35,419 nucleotides of DNA from Acidocella aquatica (GTDB taxonomy: Bacteria > Pseudomonadota > Alphaproteobacteria > Acetobacterales > Acetobacteraceae): positions 1-35,419 of the forward strand of contig NZ_BSOS01000066.1 of NCBI RefSeq assembly GCF_030160635.1, in the 5' to 3' direction. Shown piece by piece: positions 8,144 through 17,157 of the stretch. Under the pieces are notes generated by a model. That model did not search any database and had not been told where the DNA came from. It worked only from the letters and a program-made list of their open reading frames with translations. Both the position numbers and the translations under genes were made by a program. Numbering within the stretch: position 1 is the first letter of the stretch; each line of letters opens with the position of its first letter.

Positions 8144-8515
8144 TCAGAAGGCATTGGCTGGAACAAAGAATCCGGCACGGTCGATATATTCGTCAACCCG
8201 CGTAATCAGCCCGTCGGCGATTTTGGCCACAATGCAGACGTACCACGCCTTGCGGTCGCCAGCCTGCGTATGAACCACGAAAACATGCTGCTGCACCAAC
8301 CCCTCGGCCGTGACCAAACTATGGACATCCTGGATCCAACGCTCCGCCGTGTAGCCGATCAGCCCTTCCATGCTGCAGAGAAAGTCTTCCACGTTAAGGG
8401 CGATGCCGTCAAAGCCGTGCCAGATCACCGCCTCGGGACTGAAACATGCCCGGACCGCGGCAATATCGCCTTTGGCCAACCCATCGAACAGGCGAAGCAG
8501 AGGAGTCTCGCTCAT
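8144..8515 (-). CDS. SnoaL-like / NTF2-fold protein
   Basis: A 123-residue protein of the nuclear-transport-factor-2-like fold, as in SnoaL cyclases and ketosteroid isomerase relatives. The opening helix and ACFSPEAVIWHGFDG, then a GLITRVDEYID strand near the C-terminus, are typical. The start at 8515 (MSETPLL) has GGAGAG seven bases upstream; an earlier in-frame ATG at 8530 is poorly spaced. Such proteins may isomerise, dehydrate or cyclise small ketones, or serve only as binding proteins. It is separated by 159 bases from the E2-core gene on the same strand. Confidence 0.8.
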   Translation of the reverse strand: MSETPLLRLFDGLAKGDIAAVRACFSPEAVIWHGFDGIALNVEDFLCSMEGLIGYTAERWIQDVHSLVTAEGLVQQHVFVVHTQAGDRKAWYVCIVAKIADGLITRVDEYIDRAGFFVPANAF

Positions 8516-8559
8516 TTTGTTACTCTCCAAGGGATACTTATGAAATCAAACCAGTGCGC

Positions 8560-8928
8560 CGGCAGGCGTCAAGAGCCTGAGCTCAGCCATGCGGCCGAGC
8601 CATCGCCGCAGACTTTCGACACTATCCCTGCAGGCGGCAAAACCAGCCTGCCGAATTTTGATTGTGCTGAGCAACACGGGTATGTGTGGACGGCCCGCTG
8701 GGTTCAAGTAGAATTTTGCAAAATCTGGTGGCGGTTCGAATGCGGTCATGTGTCCGGCACGGTGAGATCGACAGCAGCATGCGTGAATGCGCAATCCGCG
8801 GCGGTCACCGGGCGGCGGCGAGACAGCGCTGTGACCTTCAATCCAGGAAGGCGCGTAAAATGCTCGACCGCCGCAGAGCCGATCACGCCGCTTGCGCCGG
8901 CGATGAGTATATGCCCCGACACCGCCAT
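8560..8928 (-). pseudogene. PRISE-type (progesterone 5-beta-reductase-like) reductase, internally deleted
   Basis: The first 60 residues are a Rossmann nucleotide-binding domain starting ILIAGASGVIGSAAVEHF with the NADP-specificity segment TALSRRRP. They end at an early stop. In the following DNA, in another frame, the extreme C-terminus of the same family appears: IKIRQAGFAACRDSVESLRR and WLGRMAELRLL, which resemble the closing helices of PRISE enoyl/enone reductases. These enzymes are normally about 350 residues, so about 250 central residues, including the catalytic Tyr, are gone. The remnant lies between the EthD-like and SnoaL-like genes. Confidence 0.7.
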
Positions 8929-8937
8929 AACCCCCTG

Positions 8938-9273
8938 TTATCCTATGGCCGCGATCGGGTGCCCAATAACCTGGATCATGCCGGATTTATCCAGCGCATC
9001 TGTCGACGGCATTGCCGTCGAACCGAGCAGTACGCGAATACCATCCACCGTTGCCACCGGATCCTCGGTTTCAAGCTCGTAAATAGCGATCAGGCAGTAT
9101 TGCGGCGGCCCAAGATCATAATCCTTCTGCCAGTCCTGCGAAAACAACCGGCCATTCACCACGCCCGGCAGGCGGGCGACGTCGGCAAGATGCTGGTCCC
9201 GATACCAGCGGACATATTCCTCCTCCTGGCCGGCTTTCGCCCGGCTGAGGATGACGTATTGATACCGTGCCAT
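8938..9273 (-). CDS. EthD-like dimeric alpha/beta-barrel protein
   Basis: A small 111-residue protein with the pattern of EthD / dimeric ferredoxin-like barrel proteins: an initial YQYVILSRAKAGQEEEY strand-helix, then WYRDQHLADVARLPGVV (the recurring Y..xH...v...pGv motif) and a second half containing CLIAIYELE. Members often accompany monooxygenases or ring-degrading enzymes; the exact reaction is usually unknown. GAGGA lies seven bases before the ATG. It is the first gene of the minus-strand group reaching to 3149 and is divergent from the SDR at 9435. Confidence 0.75.
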   Translation of the reverse strand: MARYQYVILSRAKAGQEEEYVRWYRDQHLADVARLPGVVNGRLFSQDWQKDYDLGPPQYCLIAIYELETEDPVATVDGIRVLLGSTAMPSTDALDKSGMIQVIGHPIAAIG

Positions 9274-9434
9274 GGCTGCTTCCTCTTATTCTGCCTGGGT
9301 ATTCCCGGGCGATGAGCCGGATGCAACAGCCGGCGCCGCAGCATCGTGCTGGCGATGACGGCAAATCCTGCTTGCATTGCGGGTAACATGGCGCGACGAG
9401 TTGATTATACGAAAATTGTCGGGGAGCTTCGTCT

Positions 9435-10214
<780 letters not shown>

Positions 10215-10329
10215 GGGCCTGAGCCCTAACAAGAGATTCGGAAGAAAAGAACCGGGTTTAGGTTAAAAACACAACAAACGAATTCGGAAAGCCGGGTTAT
10301 TTTGAGGTGATATCGGCTATCCTGCTCGC

Positions 10330-11283
10330 ATGATCGATACCTCTGCCATTGCCGCCCGCTTTGACGCTCTGTCCCCGCTCCTGAACGAGAAGGAACGGCG
10401 CCTTTTGGTTGCCATTGAAGCAAGTACGGCTGGCCGGGGCGGTGTGGCGGCGGCCTCACGCGCGACGGGCGTTGCCCGCAGTACCATTGGTCGGGGCCTG
10501 TCTGATCTGCGCGATGGCGCGGAGCGGCTAGGCCAGCGGGTTCGTCGGGTTGGTGGCGGAAAAAAAATCGGCGATTGCGTTGCAGCCTGAGCTTTTGTTG
10601 GCCCTGAACGATCTCGTGGAGCCTGCGATTCGTGGCGACCCTGAGGCCGCCATGCTGTGGGTCAGCAAGAGCCAGCGCTATTTGTCTGCGGCGTTGGCTG
10701 AGCGGGGCTTCACCGCGGGTCAGAAGTTGGTCGGGCGCCTGCTCAAGCACCTCGGCTTCAGCCTACAGGCCAACAGCAAGACGCGTGACGGGGCGAGCCA
10801 TCCTGATCGCAATGCCCAGTTCGAGCACATCAACGCCGACGTGAAAGCGTTTCAAGCTGCTGGCGAACCCGTGATCTCGGTCGACACGAAAAAGAAGGAG
10901 CTAGTGGGCAACTTCAAGAATGGCGCCCGCTAACTGCGCCCAAAGGGGCAACCTGAGCCGGTTCGTGTGCATGACTTCATGATCCCTGAACTCGGTAAGG
11001 CCGTGCCTTACGGCGTCTACGACATCGCCGCGAACACAGGATGGGTCAATCTCGACATCAACCATGATACGGCGGCCTTCGCCGTCGAGAGCATCCGCCG
11101 CTGGTGGTCTGAACTTGGCAGCCCCCGTTATCCGGTCGCAACCCGTTTGCTGATCAATGCCGATTGCGGCGGCAGCAACGGCGCACGGGTGCGCCTGTGG
11201 AAACGCGAGTTGCAAGTCCTGGCAAACGAACTCGGCATCGCCATTACCGTTTGCCATCTGCCTCCGGGCACCAGTAAATGGAA
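10330..11283 (+). pseudogene. ISAzo13-family transposase, broken and 3'-truncated
   Basis: Three pieces in sequence make up an ISAzo13-type DDE transposase: an HTH region (RATGVARSTIGRGLSDLRDG), a middle part with VSVDTKKKELVGNFKNG-like sequence and a last part with VYDIAANTGW and LLINADCGGSNGARVRL. The first break is a frame change at an A8 run (10560-10567). The second is an in-frame TAA at 10931-10933. The gene then stops at HLPPGTSKWN, where the family normally continues with its last catalytic Glu region, because the next element begins at a TA dinucleotide (11285-11286). The protein cannot be functional as encoded. Confidence 0.88.
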
Positions 11284-11286
11284 CTA

Positions 11287-11953
11287 GTGCCGTCCGTCAT
11301 TGATTTTACGGACAATATCTGATTCGATATCTCTGTAACAACAGAGATATCCCGTGACCACGAAACAACCGTCCATAAAGAAATATGTTGTACAACTCAG
11401 TGCTGAGGAGCGTGCGCAGCTTATCTCATTGATTCAAAAAGGAAATCATCCAGCACGGCAAGTTTTGAAGGCGCGAATTTTATTGAAGGCCGATGCGTCG
11501 GATGGCGGTGATGGATGGAGTGACAGCCAGATCGCGGCCGCTTTGGAAACCAGCACTGACACCGTGGCGGTCACCCGCCAGCGTCTGGTGGAGGAGGGGC
11601 TGGAGGGGGCGCTGACGCGCAAACATTCGTTGGCCTCGGCCAGGCAGCGGATTTTTGATGGCGCCGCCGAGGCCAAGCTGATTGCGCTGGCCTGTTCGGA
11701 GCCGCCAAAAGGTCGCGCCCGGTGGACGCTGGAACTGTTGGAAGAAGCCGTGGTGGAATTGAAAATTGTTGCGCGCGCCAGCGACAATACCATTGGCCGG
11801 ACGCTAAAAAAATGCGCCCAAGCCTCACCTCAAAAAACAATGGGTCATCCCGCCGGAGGCCAACGCCAACTTCGTGAGCAGCATGGAGGACGTGCTGGAA
11901 GTCTATCAGCGGCCGCACGATCCGGCCCGCCCGGTGGTCTGTCTGGACGAGTG
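11287..11953 (+). pseudogene. IS630-family transposase, frameshifted and 3'-truncated
   Basis: From GTG 11354 the translation gives an IS630-type N-terminal HTH half (LSAEERAQLISLIQKG, VLKARILLKADAS, RWTLELLEEAVVE). At an A7 run (11806-11812) the homologous frame changes and continues KPHLKKQWVIPPEANANF to PVVCLDE, the first acidic residue of the DDE triad. There the element ends and unrelated ISAs1 sequence begins, so the second and third catalytic residues are missing. The left edge at 11285-11287 is a TA followed by GTGCCGTCCGTC, consistent with IS630 insertion into TA. A reading frame running from 11354 to 12322 is an accidental fusion of two elements. Confidence 0.85.
11326..11351 (+). 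promoter_or_regulatory. strong hairpin covering the transposase ribosome-binding region
   Basis: GATATCTCTGT and ACAGAGATATC form a perfect 11-base stem with a 4-base AACA loop. It ends two bases before the GTG start of the IS630 transposase, so in mRNA it would bury the translation-initiation region. It may limit transposase synthesis from read-through transcripts; that role is inference. Confidence 0.55.
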
Positions 11954-12788
11954 ATGGCGGATAACGGTGATGACCGCCATATTGCCATAGACGGCAAGAC
12001 ATTACGGGCAAGCAAGGACGCAAATGGCCGCGCCGAGCACGTGCTGTCAGCTTTTTGCGGCGGCCTGCAGACGATCCTTTCGCATGAGGCGTCACGCGGC
12101 AAGGGGCTGGAAATTCCCGATGCACTGAAGCTACTGGCCAGGCTTGATTTGCACGACCGGATCGTCACCGGTGATGCAATCTTCTGCCAGAAGTCGATTA
12201 CGCAGGCCGTGGTTTACGGTGGCGGAGACTACCTTCTTCCCATCAAGAACAACCAGAAGACATTACGAGAAAATATTGAAACGGCCTTCGCGGAGCCGGT
12301 TTTCCCCCCTCGCTACCTTTGATAGCGGTGCAACCAAGGCGCATGGGCGCATCGAACAGCGCAGGATCGAAGTGTTACCGGTCCAAGCTGCTGGCATCAC
12401 GCAGGATTGGCCAACCGTCAGCCAGATATGTCGCGTGACCCGTTCACGCCAACGCAGGGTGAAGGGCATGTGGCAGGAGCCACAACAGGAAACCGCGTAT
12501 CTCATCACCAGCCTGACCAAAGACGAAGCATCGCCTGAAGACCTTCTCAACCTCAACCGCCAGCATTGGGGCATCGAGATCATGCATCGAAACAAAGACG
12601 TCATGCGCGGAGAAGATGGCTACACCAACCGGCACGACAACGCACCACGAAATGTATTCTCACTCACCGGCCTCGCTCTCAAAGTCCTGCGCTGCGTCTC
12701 ACCTTCACCCACAAGGGCAATCGAGCATTTCCAGGACAACCGAAGCCGAGCCACACAAATGATCGCAGCCGTTTAATGAATCGCCCTG
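11954..12788 (+). pseudogene. ISAs1-family transposase, 5'-truncated and frameshifted
   Basis: The C-terminal two thirds of an ISAs1 transposase: HIAIDGKTLRASKD (first Asp), RIVTGDAIFCQKSI (second Asp) and, in another frame after a C6 run at 12304-12309, GRIEQRRIEVLPV and LNRQHWGIEIMHRNKD (Glu). The N-terminal third is absent; sequence switches from IS630 to ISAs1 at about 11953. The right end TGAATCGCCCTG (12777-12788) resembles an inverted ISAs1 terminus and abuts IS5 coding sequence, showing insertion into that IS5 gene. It is a different element from the intact copy at 1854-3097. Confidence 0.85.
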
Positions 12789-13435
12789 ACCGATGCCGAA
12801 TGGGCGCTGCTCGCGCCTTTTATGCCGGCACCGGCGCCCAGCGGACGGCCCCGCTCTGTATCTCTGCGCGTGATTGTTGAAGCGATTTCCTACATGTTGA
12901 CGACTGGCTGTCAGTGGCGGCAAATCCCCAGGGAGTTCGCCCCCTTCACCACGGTGCAGGCATATTTCTACCGCTTCAGCCGTGACGGTACGCTCGCACG
13001 CATCAACCAAGCCTTGGTTGCGATGGCGCGGGAACGGGCTGGACGCTCGGCATCGCCAACCGCGGGCGTGATCGACAGCCAGTCGGTGAAAACGACTGAG
13101 GCGGGCGGGCCGCGCGGGTTCGATGCGGGCAAGAAGATTAAGGGCCGCAAACGGCACATTGTCACCGATACGCTCGGGAACCTGGTCGGGCTTGTTATCC
13201 ATCCCGCCGATGTTCAAGATCGCGACGGCGCCCCCGACGTGCTCAAATCCATCCGCAGGAAATACCCGTCCCTGCGGCATGTCTTCGCCGATGGGTCGTC
13301 GAGAGAACCTTCGCCTGGCTCAGCCGATGCCGCCGACTCGCCAAGGATTTCGAGGCAACAATCGCCAGTGCAACCGCATGGGTCCTGCTCGCCAATATCC
13401 GAATACTCACGCGCAAAATCGCACGTCAAAGTTAG
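12786..13435 (+). pseudogene. IS5-family transposase, 5'-truncated with internal deletion
   Basis: Translation begins without a start codon at LTDAEWALLAPFMP, the usual IS5-group N-terminus, cut off by the ISAs1 right end. It continues through MLTTGCQWRQIPREF, GVIDSQSVKTTEAGG and GRKRHIVTDTLG (catalytic domain) to HVFADG near 13295. From there about 30-40 residues are missing and the gene resumes in another frame with VVERTFAWLSRCRRLAKDFE, ending at a TAG at 13435. The element's right end probably lies near 13440-13460, where GAAAGG/CCTTTC and AGAGTC/GACTCT palindromes occur, right at the 3' end of the CoA-transferase gene. Confidence 0.85.
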
Positions 13436-13453
13436 AAAGGCTACCTTTCAGAG

Positions 13454-14764
13454 TCAGACTCTAAATTCGTCTACGAGCAACGCATTGTCCGCACCGAGCG
13501 AGCGAGCAACTCCTACCGCGTCACGCAAGTTATAGAGATCTCCACCATCTGCAACGGCAAGCGCTTGCCAGATCCGGGTCTCGGCCGGTCCCGCCTGCTG
13601 CAGTTGGCAAGCATGGGCGACGACCCGCGACAAAGCCAGCGAAATGAGCTGGCCGCCGCCTGACCGCCAGCTCGCCCACCCAGCAAGAGCTGCGGTAATG
13701 CCTGTGAGCGGATCGGCAATCGCATCGCCAGCAAACAACGCGTTACCCCAGCCCTGCTGCATCGCGCTCGCCAGCCCGCCCGCCACGGCGGCGTCATCGC
13801 CATAACCAATCCAGTCGCCTGCCTCCCCATCACGCCCATGCGCGGTGATCGAGATCCAGGTACTGCCGCGCCGGACCATCTGCGTGGCGTCGAGCCCTAA
13901 CCCGGCCAATGCCCGAGGGCGCGCACTTTCGATCACGATATCAGCGTTAGCGGCCAAATATCGCAATTTTTGTATATCTGCGAGATCGCTGAAATCGAGC
14001 ACGATGCTCGCTTTGCCGGCATTGAGCAAATCGAAAAACCCCGAGTGGCCACCGCGTGCGCCATCCGGGCGGCCCGTGCTTTCGACCTTGAGCACCCGCG
14101 CCCCCGCAATCTGCAGTAGCAACCCGGCCAGCGGGCCAGCCCAGAGTGAGGAGATATCCAGCACCAGCGGCCGGCTGGCCTTATGGCAGGGCGAAGCTAA
14201 ACGCTCGATTGCGAATGGAAAACTGCCCGGCGCAATAACAGCCGATGCGACTTCGACCGGTGCGATTGCTAGGCCAAGCAACCTCCCCTGCTCCACCAAA
14301 GTGGCACAGTTCTGTTTGGCGGCTATGCGCTGCACACCGGCCCAGCCGGAGACCGCTTCACCGAACAAGGCAGGCACTAACTCCCAATCGGTGGCTCGCG
14401 GCAGGTTCAGAGCGATCTGCCCATCCTGGGCGCGCAGCAGGCGGCAACTCCCGTTGGCGGACACCGCGCCGCGCCGCGCCAAACCAAGCAGCCGCGCCCG
14501 CTCACCCAGTAGTAGCGCGCCATTGCGCGGCAGTTTTGCCAAAGGGGCGATAGCCTGCAACGCCGCCAGCGCGCCGTCGGCGGCGGCTGTGAGCGCCACA
14601 GGCGCCACCAGTCCAGGTCCATCTGCACGGCCGGTCACCGCCATCAGCCCAGCCCTGCGCCAAGCAAGGGCGGGGTGATCAGCGTTGACTGTCACATGGC
14701 CGGCCATGCCCAGTCCCGCGAGCAATGTGTGGGCATATGAAGCTGCCAGGACGTCGGTCTCCAT
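13454..14764 (-). CDS. family III CoA-transferase (CaiB/BaiF-like), atypical layout
   Basis: A protein of about 436 residues that would move CoA between acyl groups. The CaiB signature LDISSLWAGPLAGLLLQ, with ARVLKVESTGRPDG and LNAGKASIVLDF, begins near residue 200 rather than at the N-terminus. The segment before it contains WRRAGLMAVTG, resembling a motif normally found later in the fold, so the chain looks rearranged or partly duplicated. A candidate active-site region is GYGDDAAVAGGLASAM. The last residues (DEFRV) are encoded by sequence bordering the IS5 remnant, so the C-terminus may be slightly altered. ATG 14764 (METDVLAA) is preferred; in-frame starts at 14785 and 14833 are possible. 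Divergent from the crotonase gene. Confidence 0.8.
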   Translation of the reverse strand: METDVLAASYAHTLLAGLGMAGHVTVNADHPALAWRRAGLMAVTGRADGPGLVAPVALTAAADGALAALQAIAPLAKLPRNGALLLGERARLLGLARRGAVSANGSCRLLRAQDGQIALNLPRATDWELVPALFGEAVSGWAGVQRIAAKQNCATLVEQGRLLGLAIAPVEVASAVIAPGSFPFAIERLASPCHKASRPLVLDISSLWAGPLAGLLLQIAGARVLKVESTGRPDGARGGHSGFFDLLNAGKASIVLDFSDLADIQKLRYLAANADIVIESARPRALAGLGLDATQMVRRGSTWISITAHGRDGEAGDWIGYGDDAAVAGGLASAMQQGWGNALFAGDAIADPLTGITAALAGWASWRSGGGQLISLALSRVVAHACQLQQAGPAETRIWQALAVADGGDLYNLRDAVGVARSLGADNALLVDEFRV

Positions 14765-14850
14765 ACGCAACAGCCCGTTACGCATCGCCGCCACGCTTGC
14801 GATACTTCGCGTGCTTGCCGCACTTTGTTGCACTACGTAAGCTCAGTCCG

Positions 14851-15831
14851 ATGGAAGATTGCCAACTCAAGCCCTGGATGCTGCGCCAGGATTGGCGCGA
14901 GGACCGCCGGCCCTGGCTACTCGTTGATCTCCACAGCTGGCCTGCGGATGAGCCCCTCGGGCCGCTGCCTCCGGTACCCGTGCTGGCCGTCGGCCCAGCC
15001 GACCACCGGCAAGCCGCACGGGCTGATATTCTGGTCGAGGATACCATTCCTCTGGCGACACTCACCGCGGGCATCGCCCAAACGCCACGCGCCGCTGCCA
15101 CCGTGGCACAGCTTCTTCGCGCCACTGAGAACCTGCCGCCCGAGCGGGCGCTGCCGCTGGAATCCTTCGCCATGGCGATGCTCCAGTCGGGCGCCGAGCA
15201 CGCTGCCTGGCTGGCGCGCCAACCTCGCACCATACCGCTCGCGCCCGGAACGCTGCATCTGCGCCGGGTCGGCGCGACGCTGCATATGCTCATGGACCGG
15301 CCTGCTTCATACAACGCCATCGACCGCGCCATGCGCGATGCCTTGTACGAGGCATTTTCCTTGCCTCTGCTGGATACGGACATCGCCCATGTCACGTTCC
15401 GCGCCCGCGGGCGCTGCTTCAGCATGGGCGCAGATCTCGCCGAATTTGGCACAACTCTGGACCCGGTGGAGGCCCATGCCATCCGGGCCCGGACGCTGCC
15501 CACGCATCCAATGGCGCAACGGGCGGAAATCTTCGACATCCACGTCCATGGTGCGTGTGTTGGCTCCGGACTGGAAATGGCGGCTTTCGCCGGGCGCCTC
15601 ACGGCCGCGCCGAATGCTTGGTTCCAGCTACCCGAGACCGGCATGGGCATTTTGCCGGGGTTCGGCGGCTGCGTGTCCGTGCCGCGCCGCATCGGCCGCC
15701 AGCGCGCCGCAGCTTTGATGCTTTCAGGCAGGCGCATAGGCGCCGCAACCGCCTTGCAATGGGGGTTGATCGACGCGATCGTCGATGAGCCGGCCGCCGA
15801 TGATGGTGGCACAAACATGCTTGGCGGATAG
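14851..15831 (+). CDS. enoyl-CoA hydratase/isomerase-family protein with long N-terminal extension
   Basis: A 326-residue crotonase-fold protein. The oxyanion-hole segment RCFSMGADLAEF, the helix GACVGSGLEMAAFAG with the first catalytic Glu, and FQLPETGMGILPGFGG with the second Glu are all present, so hydration of an enoyl-CoA is plausible. These lie in the C-terminal 190 residues. The first 140 or so residues show no crotonase similarity and I do not recognise them. ATG 14851 is chosen because the preceding 42 in-frame codons run back across the divergent CoA-transferase start. The 3' end overlaps the convergent amidohydrolase gene by about 108 bases. Confidence 0.88.
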   Translation: MEDCQLKPWMLRQDWREDRRPWLLVDLHSWPADEPLGPLPPVPVLAVGPADHRQAARADILVEDTIPLATLTAGIAQTPRAAATVAQLLRATENLPPERALPLESFAMAMLQSGAEHAAWLARQPRTIPLAPGTLHLRRVGATLHMLMDRPASYNAIDRAMRDALYEAFSLPLLDTDIAHVTFRARGRCFSMGADLAEFGTTLDPVEAHAIRARTLPTHPMAQRAEIFDIHVHGACVGSGLEMAAFAGRLTAAPNAWFQLPETGMGILPGFGGCVSVPRRIGRQRAAALMLSGRRIGAATALQWGLIDAIVDEPAADDGGTNMLGG

Positions 15832-17148
15832 GGTCTCACGCACCGCGCGCCAGGGTTTGGCCAGCAGGCATAAATCCGCCGCCTCTCCCATCGCCACAAT
15901 ACGTGTCCCGCTCAACGCAGCGGGATCAGCCAGGAACAGATTCAACGCCGCTTCAGGCGTCAGCGCCTCGCGCAGGCCGAGCATCTGGCCACCCGCGGTA
16001 GAGCGAGTGACGGCAGCCCGCATGACCGCCCAGGGGTCAAGATCACCGAACGGCGTGTCGCTGCCGCCCGCCAGGGCAACGCCAGCCGCGAGAAAACTGC
16101 GCAACCGGTAGAGATCCGGCCAATCATCCGCCGGAATATCCGCCAGATACGCGTCGCCCCGCTCCGCCACGAAATGCGGCTGCACAACCACTGCGATCCC
16201 CTGCGTCGCAATTTCCTGCAACTGCGCATCGGGCGTTACCGACGCATGCTCGATCCGGTCGCCAGGCGCGACCCCCGCATCACGCAGGGCTGCGAGGGTG
16301 AAGACCAGCTCAGCTGCCGTTACACAATGCACGGCGACGGCACGCCTCTGGCTGTGCGCCGCTTCAATCGCCGCAACAAAAACCTCGAATTCTGGCAAAT
16401 GCGCTTCATGTAAATGGAATTTCACGGGGCCCAGCGAGACGCCAGGCGCGAGGATAGCGAGGTCCGGCGCTCCAGCCAGCACCACACGCTGCGGCAGCGC
16501 GCCGCTTGCATGTTCGCGCGCGAAATGCGCCGCCGCCGCTGCGCCATTGCCAGGCGTCATGTCGGTGACACCGGTCACCCCGCAGCGCGCATAGGCTGCA
16601 CCGATTGCGGCAAAGCCAGGCGCCCGGCCGCCGAGGGCGCGCCGGGCCCAGCCGTCCTCATCGAACAGCCTGCCAGTCTCGCTGTCCAGCCCCGCAGGCG
16701 GCTGCAGGCCCGTTGCACGCAGGGCTGCCAACCCCGCTGAATTGAATATCCATAAGCGCCCTGTGCGGTGTTGCACCCGCATTGGCCGTTGCGGCGCAAA
16801 CCGGTCCAGCCAGTGCCGGTCGATCAATGCTCCTGTGACGCACTCATGGTAGCCTACACCGCGCAGCCAGCCTTGGCCGGGTACAGCCAACGCGGCCTCC
16901 AGTTCCCGGGCGTTCATGACATCCGGCGGCCCGCAGCGGACGGAATTCCTGGCCGCTGCGGTGGCAGCAATATGAGCATGGTGGTCATGCAGGCCGGGCA
17001 ACAGCAGGCCGCCGGCCGCGTCAATCACCGTCTCCGCATCATCATGGAGCTGAGGGGCCAATGCCGCGATGTGCCCGTGCTCGATCCGCACATCGACAAT
17101 CCGCCCATCAAGCAGTTCTGCACGGCGGAGCAGCAGCGCGCGGGGCAT
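15724..17148 (-). CDS. amidohydrolase-family metal-dependent hydrolase
   Basis: A 474-residue amidohydrolase of the cytosolic YtcJ/imidazolonepropionase-like type. The small beta-sandwich domain begins with LLLRRAELLDGRIVDV, followed by the metal motif LLPGLHDHHAHIAA. Further metal ligands fall in AVAVHCVTAAEL, GDRIEHASVTP and the Asp in ALAGGSDTPFGDLDPW. Such enzymes hydrolyse cyclic amides, amides or esters. It lies nine bases after the stop of the acyl-CoA synthetase gene, so the two are probably co-transcribed. About 108 bases at its 3' end overlap the crotonase gene on the other strand; the family usually ends around IIGGRLI, so the last 20 residues may be read-through tail. Confidence 0.9.
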   Translation of the reverse strand: MPRALLLRRAELLDGRIVDVRIEHGHIAALAPQLHDDAETVIDAAGGLLLPGLHDHHAHIAATAAARNSVRCGPPDVMNARELEAALAVPGQGWLRGVGYHECVTGALIDRHWLDRFAPQRPMRVQHRTGRLWIFNSAGLAALRATGLQPPAGLDSETGRLFDEDGWARRALGGRAPGFAAIGAAYARCGVTGVTDMTPGNGAAAAAHFAREHASGALPQRVVLAGAPDLAILAPGVSLGPVKFHLHEAHLPEFEVFVAAIEAAHSQRRAVAVHCVTAAELVFTLAALRDAGVAPGDRIEHASVTPDAQLQEIATQGIAVVVQPHFVAERGDAYLADIPADDWPDLYRLRSFLAAGVALAGGSDTPFGDLDPWAVMRAAVTRSTAGGQMLGLREALTPEAALNLFLADPAALSGTRIVAMGEAADLCLLAKPWRAVRETLSAKHVCATIIGGRLIDDRVDQPPLQGGCGAYAPA

Positions 17149-17157
17149 AGTCTGAAC

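Noticed and set aside
11354-12322. single 322-residue transposase
   Set aside because: Its first half is IS630-like, then an off-frame stretch, then ISAs1-like; it is an accidental fusion across an element junction.
14778-15899. 373-residue minus-strand reading frame
   Set aside because: Antisense to the crotonase, Ser/Arg-rich and without motifs, whereas the plus frame has a complete crotonase active site.
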